A stretch of 64,000 nucleotides of DNA from Certhia americana (GCA_018697195.1 CM031878.1:66055298-66119297), one strand, 5' to 3'; shown: positions 13,101-27,439, counted from the first letter of the stretch. The notes: generated by a model from the letters alone, not told the origin. Translations and numbers: made by a program.

Positions 13101-16100
13101 GGAAGCAACAAAATAAACCAAGATTTTTGGCATGAGCAATCCTGGTTGCTATGAGTAATATCACTTGCTGTCACTAATATTATGCAGGGAATGATTTTAA
13201 GACTGAGCACATGTTCAGTATTCTGATCAAACAGTTGAATTCAGTTAAATTACTTCCTTGATTCTAAAATTGTAGTCTACTAACCAGTTGCAAATTATCT
13301 GCATTTTGCTTTCTGAACAGCAGATGTTTTGGGAAGGAATTGTACTTCAGATTAATAGAATTGTTTGTTAATAGAACTCTGGGTTTCCCTAGGAAGTGCT
13401 TTTCAAAATTGTCTTGGGTAGGGAAGAAGATGTCTGTTACAGAATCAGCTACAGGTCCCTTCTCAGGAGAAATGACCATGGATAGCTACGCATCATGAAT
13501 TATTTGCTGTTTCATTATGAACATTATCTCCACAAACTTTAAGTAGTGCAAACTTTAAAGTCTTGCAGGTTTTGTTGGCAGCTGCCAGTCCTGGAGCAGC
13601 AGAAATTACAATAATTCATGTAAGAGGACTCTTAGACTGAGTGGTAGGAAAAAGGCTTTGCACAGTGTCACATCCATCTCTGACCCAGACTCAGCTGCTT
13701 ATAAAACCTCAGAAGCTGCAGTGGCAGTTCCATTACTCTCATTAAAAAAATTGGCAGTTGAAAAAAGAGTTTCATATTTTGAGGATTTGCCTTTCAGAAT
13801 TTTATATATCAGCCTAGAAAGTGCTGCAAGAAATTCTGCAAGAAATTGTCTAAAAAATGTAGCCAGTAGATGCCCACGGGAGTGGAGTGAGTGAACTAAC
13901 AGAAATCATGAATGCCTGGCTTGACTTCAGGTGTCATTAAAGCTGCCTTCATACAAAGCTGACTCCAGAAGGCCTCAACTCAGGAATAAAAGTCTGGTGT
14001 CAAGAACTGCATTGTGACCTAGTTCAGACTGGTATCACCACAAAACCAGTATAGATCAAATCTTGGGTATTTGGACACTTTATAATCCTTTTATCCCCAT
14101 ATCATGATCACTGTAGTAAATTCAACAGGACATGGAGAACAGACTTCCTCTTGCTTATCCTGGAAATAAGGCATAAATGTGAAGAGAAGACAAGTAGTTC
14201 ATGTTTATTTTGTATAAGAAATGCCAACAGCATGAAAAGAAGGATGGACAGAAGAAATAAGAGCAAGACAAAAGTACACTAAGGAATACATATTTTCGGC
14301 TCTGCTTCTATTTTCATTTTCACTTGAATGCAAAAGGAAAGTACTTTTAAAGTTTCCCATTGACTACACAAAGCCCTAGTGGCTACAACTATTGACTCTG
14401 AAAGGAATAAGTATCAGAAGGGATGACATAAAATGCATACAATGCAACATAAAATTCTAGATAATAGAATACATCTGTGGTGCTTTGTTTTAGGAAAAAC
14501 AGGTTCATACCATTTCACAGATTAATATGCTCAATAATTGCTGGTATGAATCATGGAGGCATAACCTTTTTTGGGAAATGTTGTTACAGATTGCTTAATT
14601 GCATTACGTTAAGTTTCATTTATTCCATTTTCCTAGTTTGGTTCAACCACAGGAAACAGGAGTAGCAAAACTGGAATTGGGAAAAAATGGAGAGATACAG
14701 GGAGAAGTCACTTAGGTTAGAGTGGAACACTTTCGATACTGAAGGATTTTTTTCTGCAGAAGGACTGAAGTAGGTGTTTCAAAAGTTGCCAGTCAAGAGA
14801 CACCTAAAACCTAATGACACCTAAAACCTTCCTCTTCTTTCAACATGGCAAAACAGGAGCCTGAGAGATGAGTATTGTAGATAGATTTCGGCTGCTTTTA
14901 CTGACCCCTTTTTTCCTTCTTGAGTGTAATGTCTATTGGCCAAGAACCATGACTATTCAGCAAAAGGAGAGTTCCCAAAAGTTTTCCTGGCTTCACCCAC
15001 CCAGCAGGTAACTTTAGCACAGCTGCAAGGCTATGAAGCTATCATTATAACATTACATCCTAAGGCCATCAAAGGAGTGTTTCCTACCAAGTTTCAGTGG
15101 AAAGGAAAGGGGCATTGCAAGATCGAGACTTCTTGTGTTTACTCCTAATTCCTCAGAATTTTTCAACAGATGATCTTTCCTGTGGCTAAGATTGGAGAGG
15201 AAAAGGTAACAAGTCTGAGTAACTCTTTCGTTAACGATGATACTAGCCTCCCATTTTACATTGTGTCTGTGCATGTTGCTGTAGGTTATTGAAGGACAGG
15301 CAATTAATGATGTTGGTGAGATTATCCTTTTTCTGTGTACCTGCAGCTCCACATTATTTTTCATAGTTTCAGAGACTACTCTTCTTAATTTTCTTTTCTC
15401 CAAGGCATTTTCCCTGGTCATTGAAAAGAGGAACTAATATGTGTGTAAAAATACACGGTGGTGCAGGAACTATCACATAACCCATAACGGGGAACTGTCA
15501 GTCATAAACCTGTCTGGGGTAGGCAGAGTGTGTGGTGTGATATAAAAAAAGCCAGACTTCTGGGAGTGCTTATGGGTGCAACAGGACAAGTCAGAATCAG
15601 AAACCACATTGATCACACATTTATTTTGAAGATACCCTTTTGTGCTGCACCTAGTCTGACTCAGTTGTGAGCTATTGCCAGTAGTGATCCCATTTCTCCT
15701 TCTCTCTTCCTATGTTTCACAAGTGACAGACCATCTAGTCCTTTATGTCATATGAAATACTATTAATACAGCTGTGCAGCAGGTCATGTAAACCTGCTGA
15801 TCTGGTAGGGAATGTACCTTTCTTCTTTGTAGATCAGTTATTTGAAGGATCAGTGAACCGTAACACCTCACTTGAAAGCCCCATTATTAATAGATTTGGT
15901 TTTACATTGGTGAAAGAAAGAGAGTAGTAGAAAAGTGGTTTATTATGTAAGATTATACACAGCATGTAGATGTACCCTAAAAAGTAGCAGGACAGACTCA
16001 GTTCTAGGATCTCACAGTGTAAAGGACCCTTCTATACCCATTTTCTTTTCACTCAACAGATACACAAATGCTTTTTTATTTTTCCTTCCAAACCATTGCA

Positions 16101-16594
16101 AAAACTAATTCAACAGCACGGTTCCTCTCAGGATTTGTTGTAGATTCTGGTGTAGACTTGCCCACTGGCTATTGCCATTTTCCTTTTGTCTGCTTCTGTA
16201 CCACTTCTGGCCACTTGTTAGACCTGCAGAACAGGACTGGCTGCAGTGGTCTTTAATGCCTATTTCTCACACAAGTGAGCACTGAGACTCTTACAAAACG
16301 TTAAGTTATATCAATGCTAAGTGATGCTGTTAGGTTTGGTTTGACCAGAACATTAAGGTAGTTGAGCTAAGGCATACAGCTATGCTTACATGTGCAATCC
16401 TTGGTAACAGCTTTCTTGCTGCTCTTGCTTTTTCTTCAAAACTTTTGTTACATCACTTAAAGTTACTTTATCAATTTCTATTAACTAACATTCCAAATCA
16501 GGAAAACCAGCTACTAGGTGGCACAATTTTATTTTTAAAGCTTATTGCACCCCAGTTGAGGACTCCCCAGTAAAGGAAACATGGGCATACTAGA
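10141..16594. other. AT-rich intergenic DNA, no feature recognised
   Basis: Unique AT-rich sequence. A small tandem duplication sits near 14799-14830. No gene, RNA or mobile element that I can identify. Confidence 0.4.
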
Positions 16595-17015
16595 GATAGT
16601 CTGGCCATGAAGAAGATGAAGGGGTTGGAGTATCTCTCCTATGAAGAAAGTCTGAAAGACTTCCTCCTGGAAGGCAGAAAGCTGAGGGGGATCTCACCAA
16701 TGCATGTACATACTTGAAAGCACAGTGCAGAGAGAGCCAGATTCTTTTCTATGGTGCCCAGAAACAGGACTGGAGGCAGTGGGCACATGCTGAAACACAG
16801 AAGGCTTTGTCTGAACACCCAGAAACACTTTGTTACTTGTGAGGGTGACTGAACACTAGTGCAGGTAGCCCAGGATGGTGGGGCAGTCTCCACCTTTGGA
16901 GGTATGAAAAAACTGATGGGCCACAGTCCTGGGCTATGGGCTGTAGGTGTCCCTGCTTGAGCAGGGGTTGCACCCGATGATCTCCACCATATCTGTTCCA
17001 TAAAACCATATAATC
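16595..17015 (+). mobile_element. Diverged CR1 LINE 3' fragment (+ orientation)
   Basis: Recognisable CR1 order: TCTCTCCTATGAAGAAAGTC, a GGTGCCCAGAAACAGGACTG block, ACTTGTGAGGGTGACTGAAC, GTGTCCCTGCTTGAGCAGGG and a GATGATCTCCACC end. It is older than the other copies, with many substitutions. Confidence 0.8.
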
Positions 17016-17828
17016 TCCTGCTTCTACTGAGAGTTTGAACTTCCATCACTTACTGCTTATGTCCCTTTCTGATAATAAATCACAGTAATGTGATTTCTGA
17101 ATGTACCTGATGTTCTGTACAATTCATCCACAAGAAGGAGTACCAGAATTACTGCCATATGTACTCTGTCTTTAATCTTATCAAAATAAACAATGAAGGC
17201 ATCAAGGGTGAAGCAAATTGCTAAAACAGAGCAAACAGCACCATGTTACCCTCTTCTTCTTTATGCAGAAATAACTGAAGAATTCTCTGTTAGTAATTAA
17301 TACAGTAAAAGTGTAAGAGAAACAAGACAAAACCTATCTGAATGTGAAGTCAGTTTAGGAAGGATTTTGGACTATATAGTCAAACCCCAAATCTTGCATT
17401 AGTCCCATTAGCTCCAAGAACAACATTGTAATCTATCAGCTGTGATCTATCTGCCATGAGCAGAACTTTCAGTAGCTTTACCAAAGGCTGTATTCATCAA
17501 GTTTGAGCACAGAGGCAAACGAAACATGCTCACTTCTGGACCACTTTCCACTGAATGTTTAGCTGCTTACATGACACTTATTCCATTTGGTTTCAAAGGA
17601 TATATTTTTATGTGTGGAGTCTAAAGCCATATTTAATCCATGTAGAATCAAGACCTATTATTTTCACTGACTTGGTGTCTTCATCTGGAGGACAGCCATC
17701 TGCAGTTAGTGATACTGGTAAGAGGCTTTGCAGATAAAAATTTTGATGGAGATGCTAATTGCCCTATTTCTATTTTACTTATTACTACCATTTATTCTTA
17801 GCCAAATAAAAAGCCACACACACATGAA

Positions 17829-17906
17829 CAAAAAAAACCAAAAAAAACCAAAAAACAAAAAAACCCAAACCAAACAAACAAACAAACAAACAAACAAACA
17901 AAAAAC
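17829..17906. repeat. A-rich tract with a (CAAA)n run
   Basis: A-rich with CC interruptions, then about eight CAAA units at 17871-17902. Confidence 0.92.
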
Positions 17907-18964
17907 CCATGCACACTCACACAAGAAAAATCAACACCAAAATTAACCCCACCACTCAACTAATTAATGAAATAAAACCTGAGTAAAACCTAAAGGTTTG
18001 TGATATCTTAGCTTTCCACTCATTTTTAATTGAATGCAGTCATCTGTAGGACCAAAGCAGCTTCCTTCTATACCACTGATTGCTTCAGGTTATTTCAGAT
18101 TTTCTCTTAACTATATAATAGCTTAACAATCCTCGTAAATGTCCTAAATGGCATAGCAATTCTGTACACTTCTTTTTGGAAGATGTACTCAAAAATGAAT
18201 GTTTTGGGCTGTAATTTAAATGCTGTTTGAGGACTTCTTGTCTGCATGTACACTTACAAGTTTGCACTGTATAAATGTGTACAGGGATGTTTTGAAACAA
18301 GCCAGATCTGCTTATTATTCCAACTTAATTGCTGAACGGGCAGACTGCCCTACTTTCTTGTAACTTTTTATTGCAGGGAAGCTGACTAATCTGGCTCTTC
18401 CTCCATCAACAGAACTTTGTGAACTGTTCACATCCCACTTTGAGAATAAAATTAAGATCATTGTGAGTTACTTGCCCCCTAACAAAGCTGCCAACACTAA
18501 CAATTCTCTAATTCAAAATCTTGAGCCTGTCAAAATTTTCAACCTACAAATACTTTTGGCATTTTATGTTCCTACACCTCAGGGCACTATTGTGTTTTGC
18601 CAAATCTTTGGTCTAAACAGTTACAGTTTTTCTTCATTCTCTAATCCCACTGGGTTCTCACATTTTTAATCTTTCTTTGATGGTGGGGAGCATCTCAATA
18701 ATGGCAAAAAGTAAAACAATTATTAGTCCAGTTTTAAGGGAAAAAAAAAAATCACCTACCAATAGAAAATCTTGCATTTGCTATTTAATATTCAATTTTT
18801 TAATTTTTCTTTTCTTGTGAGTGTAGCACACTCTAAATGTGACAATATCTTCCAGAGAACATTTCTTGGTTTCATCTCATGCTGGACCCTGTCCTCTGCA
18901 GTGGGAAACATTATTCTGAATAGTCAATTTTTGGTCTTTGTACCCTGACTGGCGATTAATTTTT

Positions 18965-18982
18965 GCTGCTGCTGCTGCTGCT
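18965..18982. repeat. (GCT)6 trinucleotide repeat
   Basis: Six perfect GCT units in non-coding sequence. Confidence 0.95.
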
Positions 18983-19180
18983 TGACCTCTCAATTTACTT
19001 TGTCGTTATTTTGATCATAGGTGTCTTGGCAACTCAGATTGGTTTTTTCTAGTTTTCATTGAGATCTCTTATGCACATAGTGGTTCTGCATTTCTCTTTC
19101 AGTCCCTCTCTCTCAAACATGCATTCACAGGCACACACACTGGAATATTTTACACGTCATAGCACAAAACCAGCAAGGAA

Positions 19181-19245
19181 AGGTGGTCTGGTGGTTAATA
19201 ACTAGCGCTCCTGACCAATGTGTGGGTTCATTCACTGCCATTCTG
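19181..19245 (+). repeat. Possible tRNA-derived SINE relic
   Basis: The order GGTCTGGTGGTTAATAACTA (A-box-like), GCGCTCCTGACC and GGGTTCATTCACTGCC (B-box-like) resembles the tRNA head of an ancient SINE. The spacing is close to that of a tRNA, but the sequence cannot fold as a functional tRNA. No body or tail is recognisable. Confidence 0.3.
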
Positions 19246-21033
19246 TTAACAAACTATATACCTAGAGTGTACACCATTTTTCACCAGAGAAAATCAAAGC
19301 TTTTTGCAAGTCAGTAGTAACTAGTACCTCTGTAGAGACGTTGTTGCAGACTGGGAGGTTTGCCTATTACATTATTGGGGAAAGTAGTTGAGCTGGGTAC
19401 AGAAACCAGGGATATGGGATCACGAAGAAAGGAGGATCATTACAGAACTCTCATGGTTTTTCAGCCATCCTGTCTCAACCTATTTATCTGACACAGTTTT
19501 GTGCACACTATTCAGGATATAAACAGGTTTAGGTCCTGGTTTTGCCATTCTCTATGTCTCAGCACAAATCTTGTGTGTCATTTTGTTAGTTTCTGTGCCA
19601 TTTCATGTGGACAGCACTGTCAACTGGGTATCCATCTGCCCAGATATAATTTAATTCTATGCAGTCTGGCAGGTCTGCTTAGGTCTTCGGGTTTTAGATC
19701 CCTTCTTTTTGCAACACAGTGTCTATTAGCCCGCTCTTTTTCTCAGCTTTTCTGGATATGTAAAACAAAGACACGTAAAGTAAAATCACCAGTCACTGGC
19801 TCCAGAAAGTACTTGCACACAGTTGCCTTGATTTCAATCTGTATTGATACTTCAGGTATTCCTGCCTTATAAATAAAATGTCCCCTTTTACCAGCTCTTA
19901 TCCTATAGACAACTAATAAGCTCTCAGCTTTCTTTATTTAAGTTATGCTTGCTATTTCTTGTGTGCAACAGACCTAACACATCATGTTTCTCAAAAAGGC
20001 TACCAAAATACTGGTCCATTTCTCTTTATAGATTATATTATTTTAAATGCTTTTTATAACCAAGTCTCCCTAATATCAGCATCTATTCTCCAGATTGTTC
20101 TGAAAGTATCTAGGATATTTAGCAAGTGATCTGACCTTCTTCAAGTAGAAAAAAGAAACCTTAAAAGGTTAGGAAAAGTAAAACTTAATTCCATTCTTCT
20201 TGGGTCATTGTTTCCATGATTTGTAAGACTGTATGAAATATTATGGATGTATTTAATTAAAAAAAATATTTTAGATGAGTCCAGTAATAGAACACCCCAG
20301 GTTTCCAATACTGGTAATTTTTTTTATGTGGGAAAATGCTTAAAATATGGATTTTGAGTGACTGTAACTATACAGTCCTAAAGGTTGTGCTTTACATTGT
20401 CTCTTAGATTTTCTACACTGCATTTATTATTTTGAGAAATTCAAAATTGTTTTAATGCAACTTAAAATTCCTTAAAATATTCCTTAATATTCCTTAAAAT
20501 AAAACCTGGGTTCAAAAATCAAAGCTTTTTTGGTTTTTTTCTGATCACACCATATCACAGATAATAAAGATTAAAGAACCAGAGGTTAACTAATAAATCT
20601 GCTTATCTTACATAAATGGAAAACTGTCTACCTAATTCTCCTGCCACTGTGTTGATTCTAAACAATTACCAGAAATTAAAAGTGGTGGAAAAATATATTT
20701 TAATCACAGAAAAACAGAAGAAGGAAAAGCAGCTATGACTCACTGAAGACCAGGAGTAAGGCTGCTGGAAGATGTCATTTTATATAGTCACTTTCCTGAC
20801 TACAATCACATTTTGGTTTTAAACAGATACAATTGTACCAATTTTAGTGTAAAAGGCTGAGGGACAACTTTCAGCCCAGTGTCAAGTTCACATTAAATAA
20901 GCTGAAATTAAGGATACTTAACAGAAATAATTTTCTTTGAAATGGCAACTTCCACATGTCTACTCAAGTTAGGAGATGACTACATATAACAAACTAGTCA
21001 TCTATATAGACTTCATATATTTGTATATTCCTT

Positions 21034-21066
21034 TTGTGTGTGTGTATATATATACACATATATATA
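21034..21066. repeat. Alternating TG/TA/CA tract with an 18-bp palindrome
   Basis: A purine-pyrimidine alternating tract. The part at 21041-21058 (TGTGTATATATATACACA) is a perfect palindrome, which can extrude a cruciform or adopt Z-DNA. Confidence 0.9.
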
Positions 21067-24000
21067 GGTATAAGCATGTACTTTGGTCATTTAGCAAGTG
21101 AAAATATGTTCCAAGATTCTACTGAGTACTAAAACAGATTGACTAAATCCAGCATCATACTCTGTTTTATGCAGAGTCTATTCCTTCTGACTGAACTCCT
21201 ATTGATTTGCAATCTGCTTCTAGGATACAAAGGTAACATAATGCATTGCCATCAGATTAATTTCCAGAATTCTGTATCTGTCTGTATGTGCAGATTTTAA
21301 CAGAAATGAATGGTGATAAATGTGCTGTGATTCAATTTCAAATTGTACTCAGGGCCCACTGTATTGCCTATGCACACATCAGCACACCATTCACTGTTTT
21401 AGAAGACTCTCTTTCATAGAAATTATTACAGAATGTACCCCTTGAGCACCCTCCATGGAAAATACACTCTGAAAAATGATTCTTTGAAAGTTTTCTTGTT
21501 CAAAGGTTAAACAGACTTTGTTGAAAGGCCCTGTTCTCATGTTGAACCTGAAAGAGGTTCTTAGGCTACTCTGAATTAGTCTGTGAACGTATCCCTTTGT
21601 ACATGATTAGGCAAATTTCAAAAGTTATAAGGATTCTGTAATTTCTTCAGGTCATGTGGTTTTAGCTGAGGAATCAGTTTCCCTCCAAATGACTCAAGAG
21701 AATTCCTGCAGTCTTCAGTTATGTCATACATCTATATTAAAATGGTTCTTACTTCTTTTGTCCAAAGCATGTGGCCAAAGCCACGTCTTGCAAATCTTCA
21801 GTCTTTTCTAGGAATAAGATGGAAAATGAGTGGCTTGATTTAAAAATGCAAGAGGTAGTGTTTATTATAGCCCTTGTCCTGCAGAAATCAGTGAGACTTA
21901 GGATGCACCGATGTCATCAAAAGTTGCCCAGTCCTATTACTCTTGATTACCAAAAACTTAAATAAAAAAGAAGAAATCATTTATAGTATATAAGGGAGCT
22001 TCTAGAATGTATGCATTGTCTTTGTTTGAGGTACTTTCTCTCTTCCAGCCCCATCATTTTTTGCTTTGGAATTATAAATATAATTATAAGAGGAATGTTT
22101 AATACAACATTTTGTTATGGTCTGTACTGCTTACATTGTTCTGCATTCACTGAAGGGAATCTCATATTGCAGTCTTATGTCAAAATGTGTCAAGTCTTTA
22201 TTATGAGGCTTTGTGGCCTGAAAGAACTAGGAGGTACTCAGGAAGAACATCATCTGTAATTTTTTGTTTTCTAACTTTTTTTTTCTGGGCACTGTTTCTG
22301 TATCTTCACATTTCCTGATGCTGATTTCTGAAAGCAGCATCTCTGGTGCTCTTGCTAGCTGCTCAGTTTTCCTGCCTCTGCTTTTCTCTAATGGTTTTGC
22401 AAATCTGAAGGACTTTCTGGAAGTTCCATGAAAAACAGGATTACATGTTGGACAACCAAATTAACAGTGAAAATGGCAGGAAGAATACATTTGAAAAGGT
22501 CCATGCCAGGGATGCTCGAGGAATGTGAAGTTTAACAGAGCAGAAGAGTAAGATCAGGAGTGTACTCACCTCATCTCCTGGAGACAACTCGAATCTGCTG
22601 TTCAGGAACAGAATGGAGAGCAATCTGTCAGCAGGGAATAAAAAATTAATTTCTTGCTAGAATCTGTTTGAGCTTTTTAAGTACTGCAGGTTTAGTTTAG
22701 ATGTCTAGAACATGTCATGGTTTAGGTTACGTTAGATTTGTGTAATGACTGCATTTGTTTCTTCTCCGCAATGAAGATCACTTGTATGTATCAGTATAAA
22801 TATAGTATGGGACAAATACTATTAGCTAAAGCTTCATATTTTTATGTTATCAGTGGGTTTTATGACATTTTATTTAGGTAGTGGGTGCCATTGTATTGAT
22901 TTGTGTGGCATGTTTTAATAATCCATGCAGGTGCAGAATGGGCAGGAAATTATGAAATACAGAAGTTTTTGAAAGTTGGAGGATACTAGATCAATTAAGT
23001 TGCCTGGCATGCATTATAAGTCTGTTTCACCAAAGAAATGTGTTGTTTCATATGAAAAGTAGTGATAACATTCTGGAATTTTAATCTACTTCACATAAAT
23101 AGCCCAGTAATCCATTTCTATTTAAGAAATGTGATTTGGGTTTGTGTGTCTGAAAAGAGGCAACGCAAGTAATGACTTGTGCCTGAACTCCACTGGGCTG
23201 CACATGCTGCTTAAGTTCCTTGTCATATATGATATTGGCAGCATGACTCAAATTATTTTAGGTTCCCCGGAAATATAAATGGAAGAGTTTGAAATTACTA
23301 TCTTTAGGGAAATTTGAAATTTATAAAGGATCTAGTGGAAACAATAGTCCTACTAGGAACTTTGCAATAAAAAATAAATGCATTTATATGACTAATTGAC
23401 TTAAAATACAGTAACTGTAAACAAATTTTCAAGATTAGCACTAAGCACATTCTCTTTAGTAGAGCATTTGGTAGGCAGGGAAACCTTAAATGGATTCCAA
23501 ATGCCTTTCTGTATAACAGTAGAGGTAATTTTGCAAATTCTCATGGCCTTCAGTGTCACACAAAGACCATACACAGAGACTTTCTTTTCCACAATGCTGA
23601 GAAGAATTTACCAACCTTTTATAATTTTTTTTTTTTACCTGACAGCTAAAAATTATAACATCTTCATCCAGCAGAACAAACAATGTGGGAGGTCCCTTTC
23701 ATTCAGCACAAGACTTACATTAACTCTGAGGGTATTTTCCATTAGTTTGGCTGACGTGGACTGAATAAGTATGTGATTACTTTTCATAATGCTTTCTGCA
23801 ACTTGTAAGCTCCAAAAGAAATGTGATAAAGTTATTTCAGGACAATAGCCTCTTATGCTCTAAGAATAAATTTCAAAGTGAAATTATAATGCTTTGGTAA
23901 AGTTACCAACATATGAAAGACCTGTACCATAGTACTCGTGTCGACCTATAAGTTTCCTGTAAAAACTCTTGAACCTGTCTTAAAATGCACTTTCTCATAC

Positions 24001-25859
24001 TTGAAATTAAATAACCACCCTAGAAGAGTTGTCAGGAAAACAAATTTCATAGTTTTCAAACTCCAAGAACCTCCAGGCTCTGCTGTCATGAAGATCAGGA
24101 CAATGTATCTGGAATGAGTTTCTTTCACTGGAACAGAAGAAGCAGTGGTGATCCTTTTGGGATTAAGTGGAAGGAGATATCCCATACATATTCCTAGAGG
24201 AACAGTCTGCATGCCAGAAACCGTGTATGGGAGGAAAGCATTCCAAGGTTAGCTCTTGGCTTTAGGGTGGAACTAAGATCTTGTGGCCACAGCAGGGCTG
24301 TGAGGGATGTGTCATTTTCTTGCAAAGCAACATTGCTGGCCAGTGTCTCTAGTGACTGATTTGTCTACAGTGGTTGTCAGACAAAGCTGAAACTTTTGTC
24401 CATGCTGCTTCACCCAGGCTCCACATGGAGCAGCATGCTACCTGAGTCCTCACATTCTGGTCCAGTTCCTCCTGCCCTGTGGACAGTGTCCACAGCAGAA
24501 GTGCAGATAACTGCTGCCTGAATCTCTGATGCTTTCCTGCATTGTTTTTTGTCAAGAAGTTAGATGAAGTTTTTGTTGTTTGACTCTTAGCCCTTCATTT
24601 TCCTCAGTGGTTACCCCAAAATGCCAGGTGTTGCCTGATGCCAGTTGCTATAGGCTGATATTCACTTCCTATGGTACATTGAATTCTGAAGTTTTACGGG
24701 TTTGGGTTTTTTCCTGTCTTTTCTACTGTAAGCTCTGAGATTGTTATTGGGTATTTTGGGGTGAAGAAGGAAAGGATAGAGCTCTTACAGCATACAGTAG
24801 AAAGAAATTATCTATTTTTAAACTTTGTTGAACTTAAGAGCTTTTCCACTGTTGACTGCAATGTCAATGTACTGAACTCAGCAACCAAAGTGTTTTTTCT
24901 CAGTCTATGCCTTCTGTTCTTTTTAAACCAAAAATCCCTACTTGCACTGCCAGTGTACAGAAAACCTAACTTGTTCCAGCCAAAATGTGGAATAGCTAAC
25001 CAAATCATGTGTTTCTAGAGCTTTGCCTTTTAGTGTTGTCTATTTCTTTAGCATCAGTCCAGCTGGATGGAGACTAAGTACCTGTGACAGGCTCCTTAAT
25101 TTTTTTTTTTTGATCAAGGGGTTAGCTCCCAGTATAGTTTTAGCTCAGGTGCACAGTGTGAAACAACAAGACTAGTCTGCTTGTCAGAAGTCAAAGAGGA
25201 ATCTAGAAAAACTGATTCCTCTTAGTCAGAAGGGAAGAGTGCAGGATTTCACAATGAGGTCCTTAGGCAGTACCTGAAGTGTGTAGTCATTCTATATATT
25301 TCCATAGATCAGCTATTTTGGTTTTAAGTCCCTGCTTTTAGTAATTCACGCTAAACAATGTCAGAACCTAAACCTTGCTGCAGAAAATTGTCACCTTCAG
25401 TATGCTTGCTCTCTATTGAAAATCCAGATGCTTTACCTATGTCATTTAATTTTGAATATCTGTATTTCTGGATTCAGTTGGACTTCTATAGTTCTAGATA
25501 ACTTTATGGGAAATAATTAACCGCATGAAGAACTGAAACAAATGTTTGTCTGGTAAAGCATTGGAAACTGATCTAAACCAACTGTGGTGAAATGGCAAGA
25601 ATGTCAGTTCTTGATTTAGATATTCCTAGAGAATTTGTCTTCATATGATATTCAGTTTTATTCATTTACTTAGAAAACTCCATCGCTCATGAGGTGCTAT
25701 CTAGCAATAACGTTGTAGCAGCTAAAATTTTCTACTTTGTGCTAAAGCTGTGACCAGACATTTTCACAATGCATGTGTTACACATCATGGTACTCATTAG
25801 CAGCTCTTCCAGGACTATTACCCTCTCCCCTGTTGCTTCTCTACACAAAAGTTTGCCAG

Positions 25860-26416
25860 TGTTCTGGGTTTGGCTGGGGTAATTTTCTTTGTAGTGGCTG
25901 GTGCAGGCCTGTGTTTTCTACTTGTGCGGAACACAGGGTTGATAACACAGAGATGTTTATATTATTTCTGAGCTGGGCTTGCACAGAGCCAAGGCCTTTG
26001 CTGCTGTTTGTACTTCCATGCTGGTGAGGGAGTTGGGGGTGCATGGAAGGTTGTGCGGAGACACAGCTGGGACAGGTGACTCCAACTGACCAAAGGGATA
26101 TTCCAGACCATGTGACATCCTGCTCAGTACATAAAGTGAGGAGGGGAAAAAGGCAGAAGGGATGCATTCTTGTAGTGATGGTGTTTATCTTCCCAAGTCA
26201 TCTTTATGTGTCCTGCTCTCCTGGAGATGGCTGCCTATGGGAATCAGTGAATTAATTCCTTATTGTGCTTTGCTTGTGTGCATGGCTTTTGCTTTCCCTA
26301 TTAACCTGTCTTTATCTTAAAACATGAGTTTTCTTGCTTTTACCCTTCCCATTCTATCCTTGATCCCGCTGGTGGGGGAGGAGCAAGTGGCTGCTGGCAG
26401 GGACTAAACCATAAAA
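25860..26416 (+). mobile_element. Solo LTR of an avian endogenous retrovirus (ERVL-like)
   Basis: It starts with TGTTCTGGGTTTGGCTGGGG and ends with a degraded AAACCA-type terminus. The internal features match LTRs I know from songbird genomes: a GTGGCTGGTGCAGG segment near the start, a TATA-like ACATAAAG near 26129, and a 3' part with CCTGTCTTTATCTTAA, CATGAGTTTTC and a GGTGGGGGAGGAG block. No gag, pol or env sequence flanks it, so it is a solo LTR left by recombination. I could not identify a target-site duplication; the exact right end is uncertain by a few bases. Confidence 0.72.
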
Positions 26417-27439
26417 TCTAAGATGGCTATTCCTGAATAATGGTGTCATAATGAACAATTGTTTTCAAGAATCTGACTTGCTGAAGTTAATTTAACACAT
26501 GGCCCTATTTTAAGCAAATGGTCATCTACCAGACACAGACCAGTAAGAAGCAGCAAACATTGGCAGAGCAGATATTTCAGAATTGTACCTGCAGCCTTTT
26601 ACCACATGGTACACAAAACAAAGGAAGATACAATTCCTGCTTTGAATTCTTGTTCCCTGGAACTATCAGTCTTTTCCTTTCCCCATTAATAGATTCAGTA
26701 GTGATTTATAAAGAAAGAAAACAAGTAACAAAATAAAACAAGAAAAATCAAACCAAACAAAACCCCCACCTCCTCTCCCTCCTAAAGAAAACCCCACCAA
26801 AACAAGCTACTAGAGGTCAGGCCCAGAGAAACCTGTTAGAAATGTGAAAGTTTTGAAAAAGTACTTAAATGGAAAACAGAGAATGTGAGGTTTTTCTGTC
26901 CAAAACATTGAGTCACAATTACAATTCTGCACCAAAATTGGAAAGAAACTCCATAATCTCCATTTATTTCTGCAAATATTGTGGCAGTTTTGTCCAGACC
27001 TTATCATTCTTATGTCACATGCAAACAATCATATTTAATAGATTCTGTATTTCTGAGAACTATTTTTAGATAAAGTAAAAGAAAACTCTCTAGACTGTTT
27101 TGCTGCTTGAAGTAGCCACCCAGAGCTGCATTCAAAATGGTGAGTCACTTGGTTTTGGAGGGCTTGACATCTGGGATTTTAAAGGAGGTCTGCCTCTTAG
27201 ACTGCTCTTTTACACTTTTTTTAAATTGTTGAATGAAGTCCATGTAAGACTGTGCACTCAGACTGCAAGCATCAAAAAGCCACAAAAACTGAGGTTAAAG
27301 ATGTCAGAGGTTATAAAGTATTCTGCCTATTAGCCCTGTTATTACCCAGAAAATGGATTTTAAGTTCTAGAATCCTATCTAGAAAAATATTTTGAAGTAC
27401 TGCATTATAGATCAAACACTGTCTTGGGGTTTAAAAATG
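26417..27439. other. Intergenic DNA between the LTR and the gap tract
   Basis: AT-rich, with an A/C-rich simple-sequence patch at about 26727-26805. No gene seen. Confidence 0.4.

Larger units (their letters stand above)
17016..25859. other. AT-rich intergenic DNA with microsatellites
   Basis: It contains the A-rich/CAAA tract at 17829-17906, a GCT repeat at 18965-18982, a possible tRNA-derived SINE relic at 19181-19245, short direct repeats at 20461-20505 and an alternating TG/TA palindrome at 21034-21066. No protein-coding gene supported. Confidence 0.45.
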
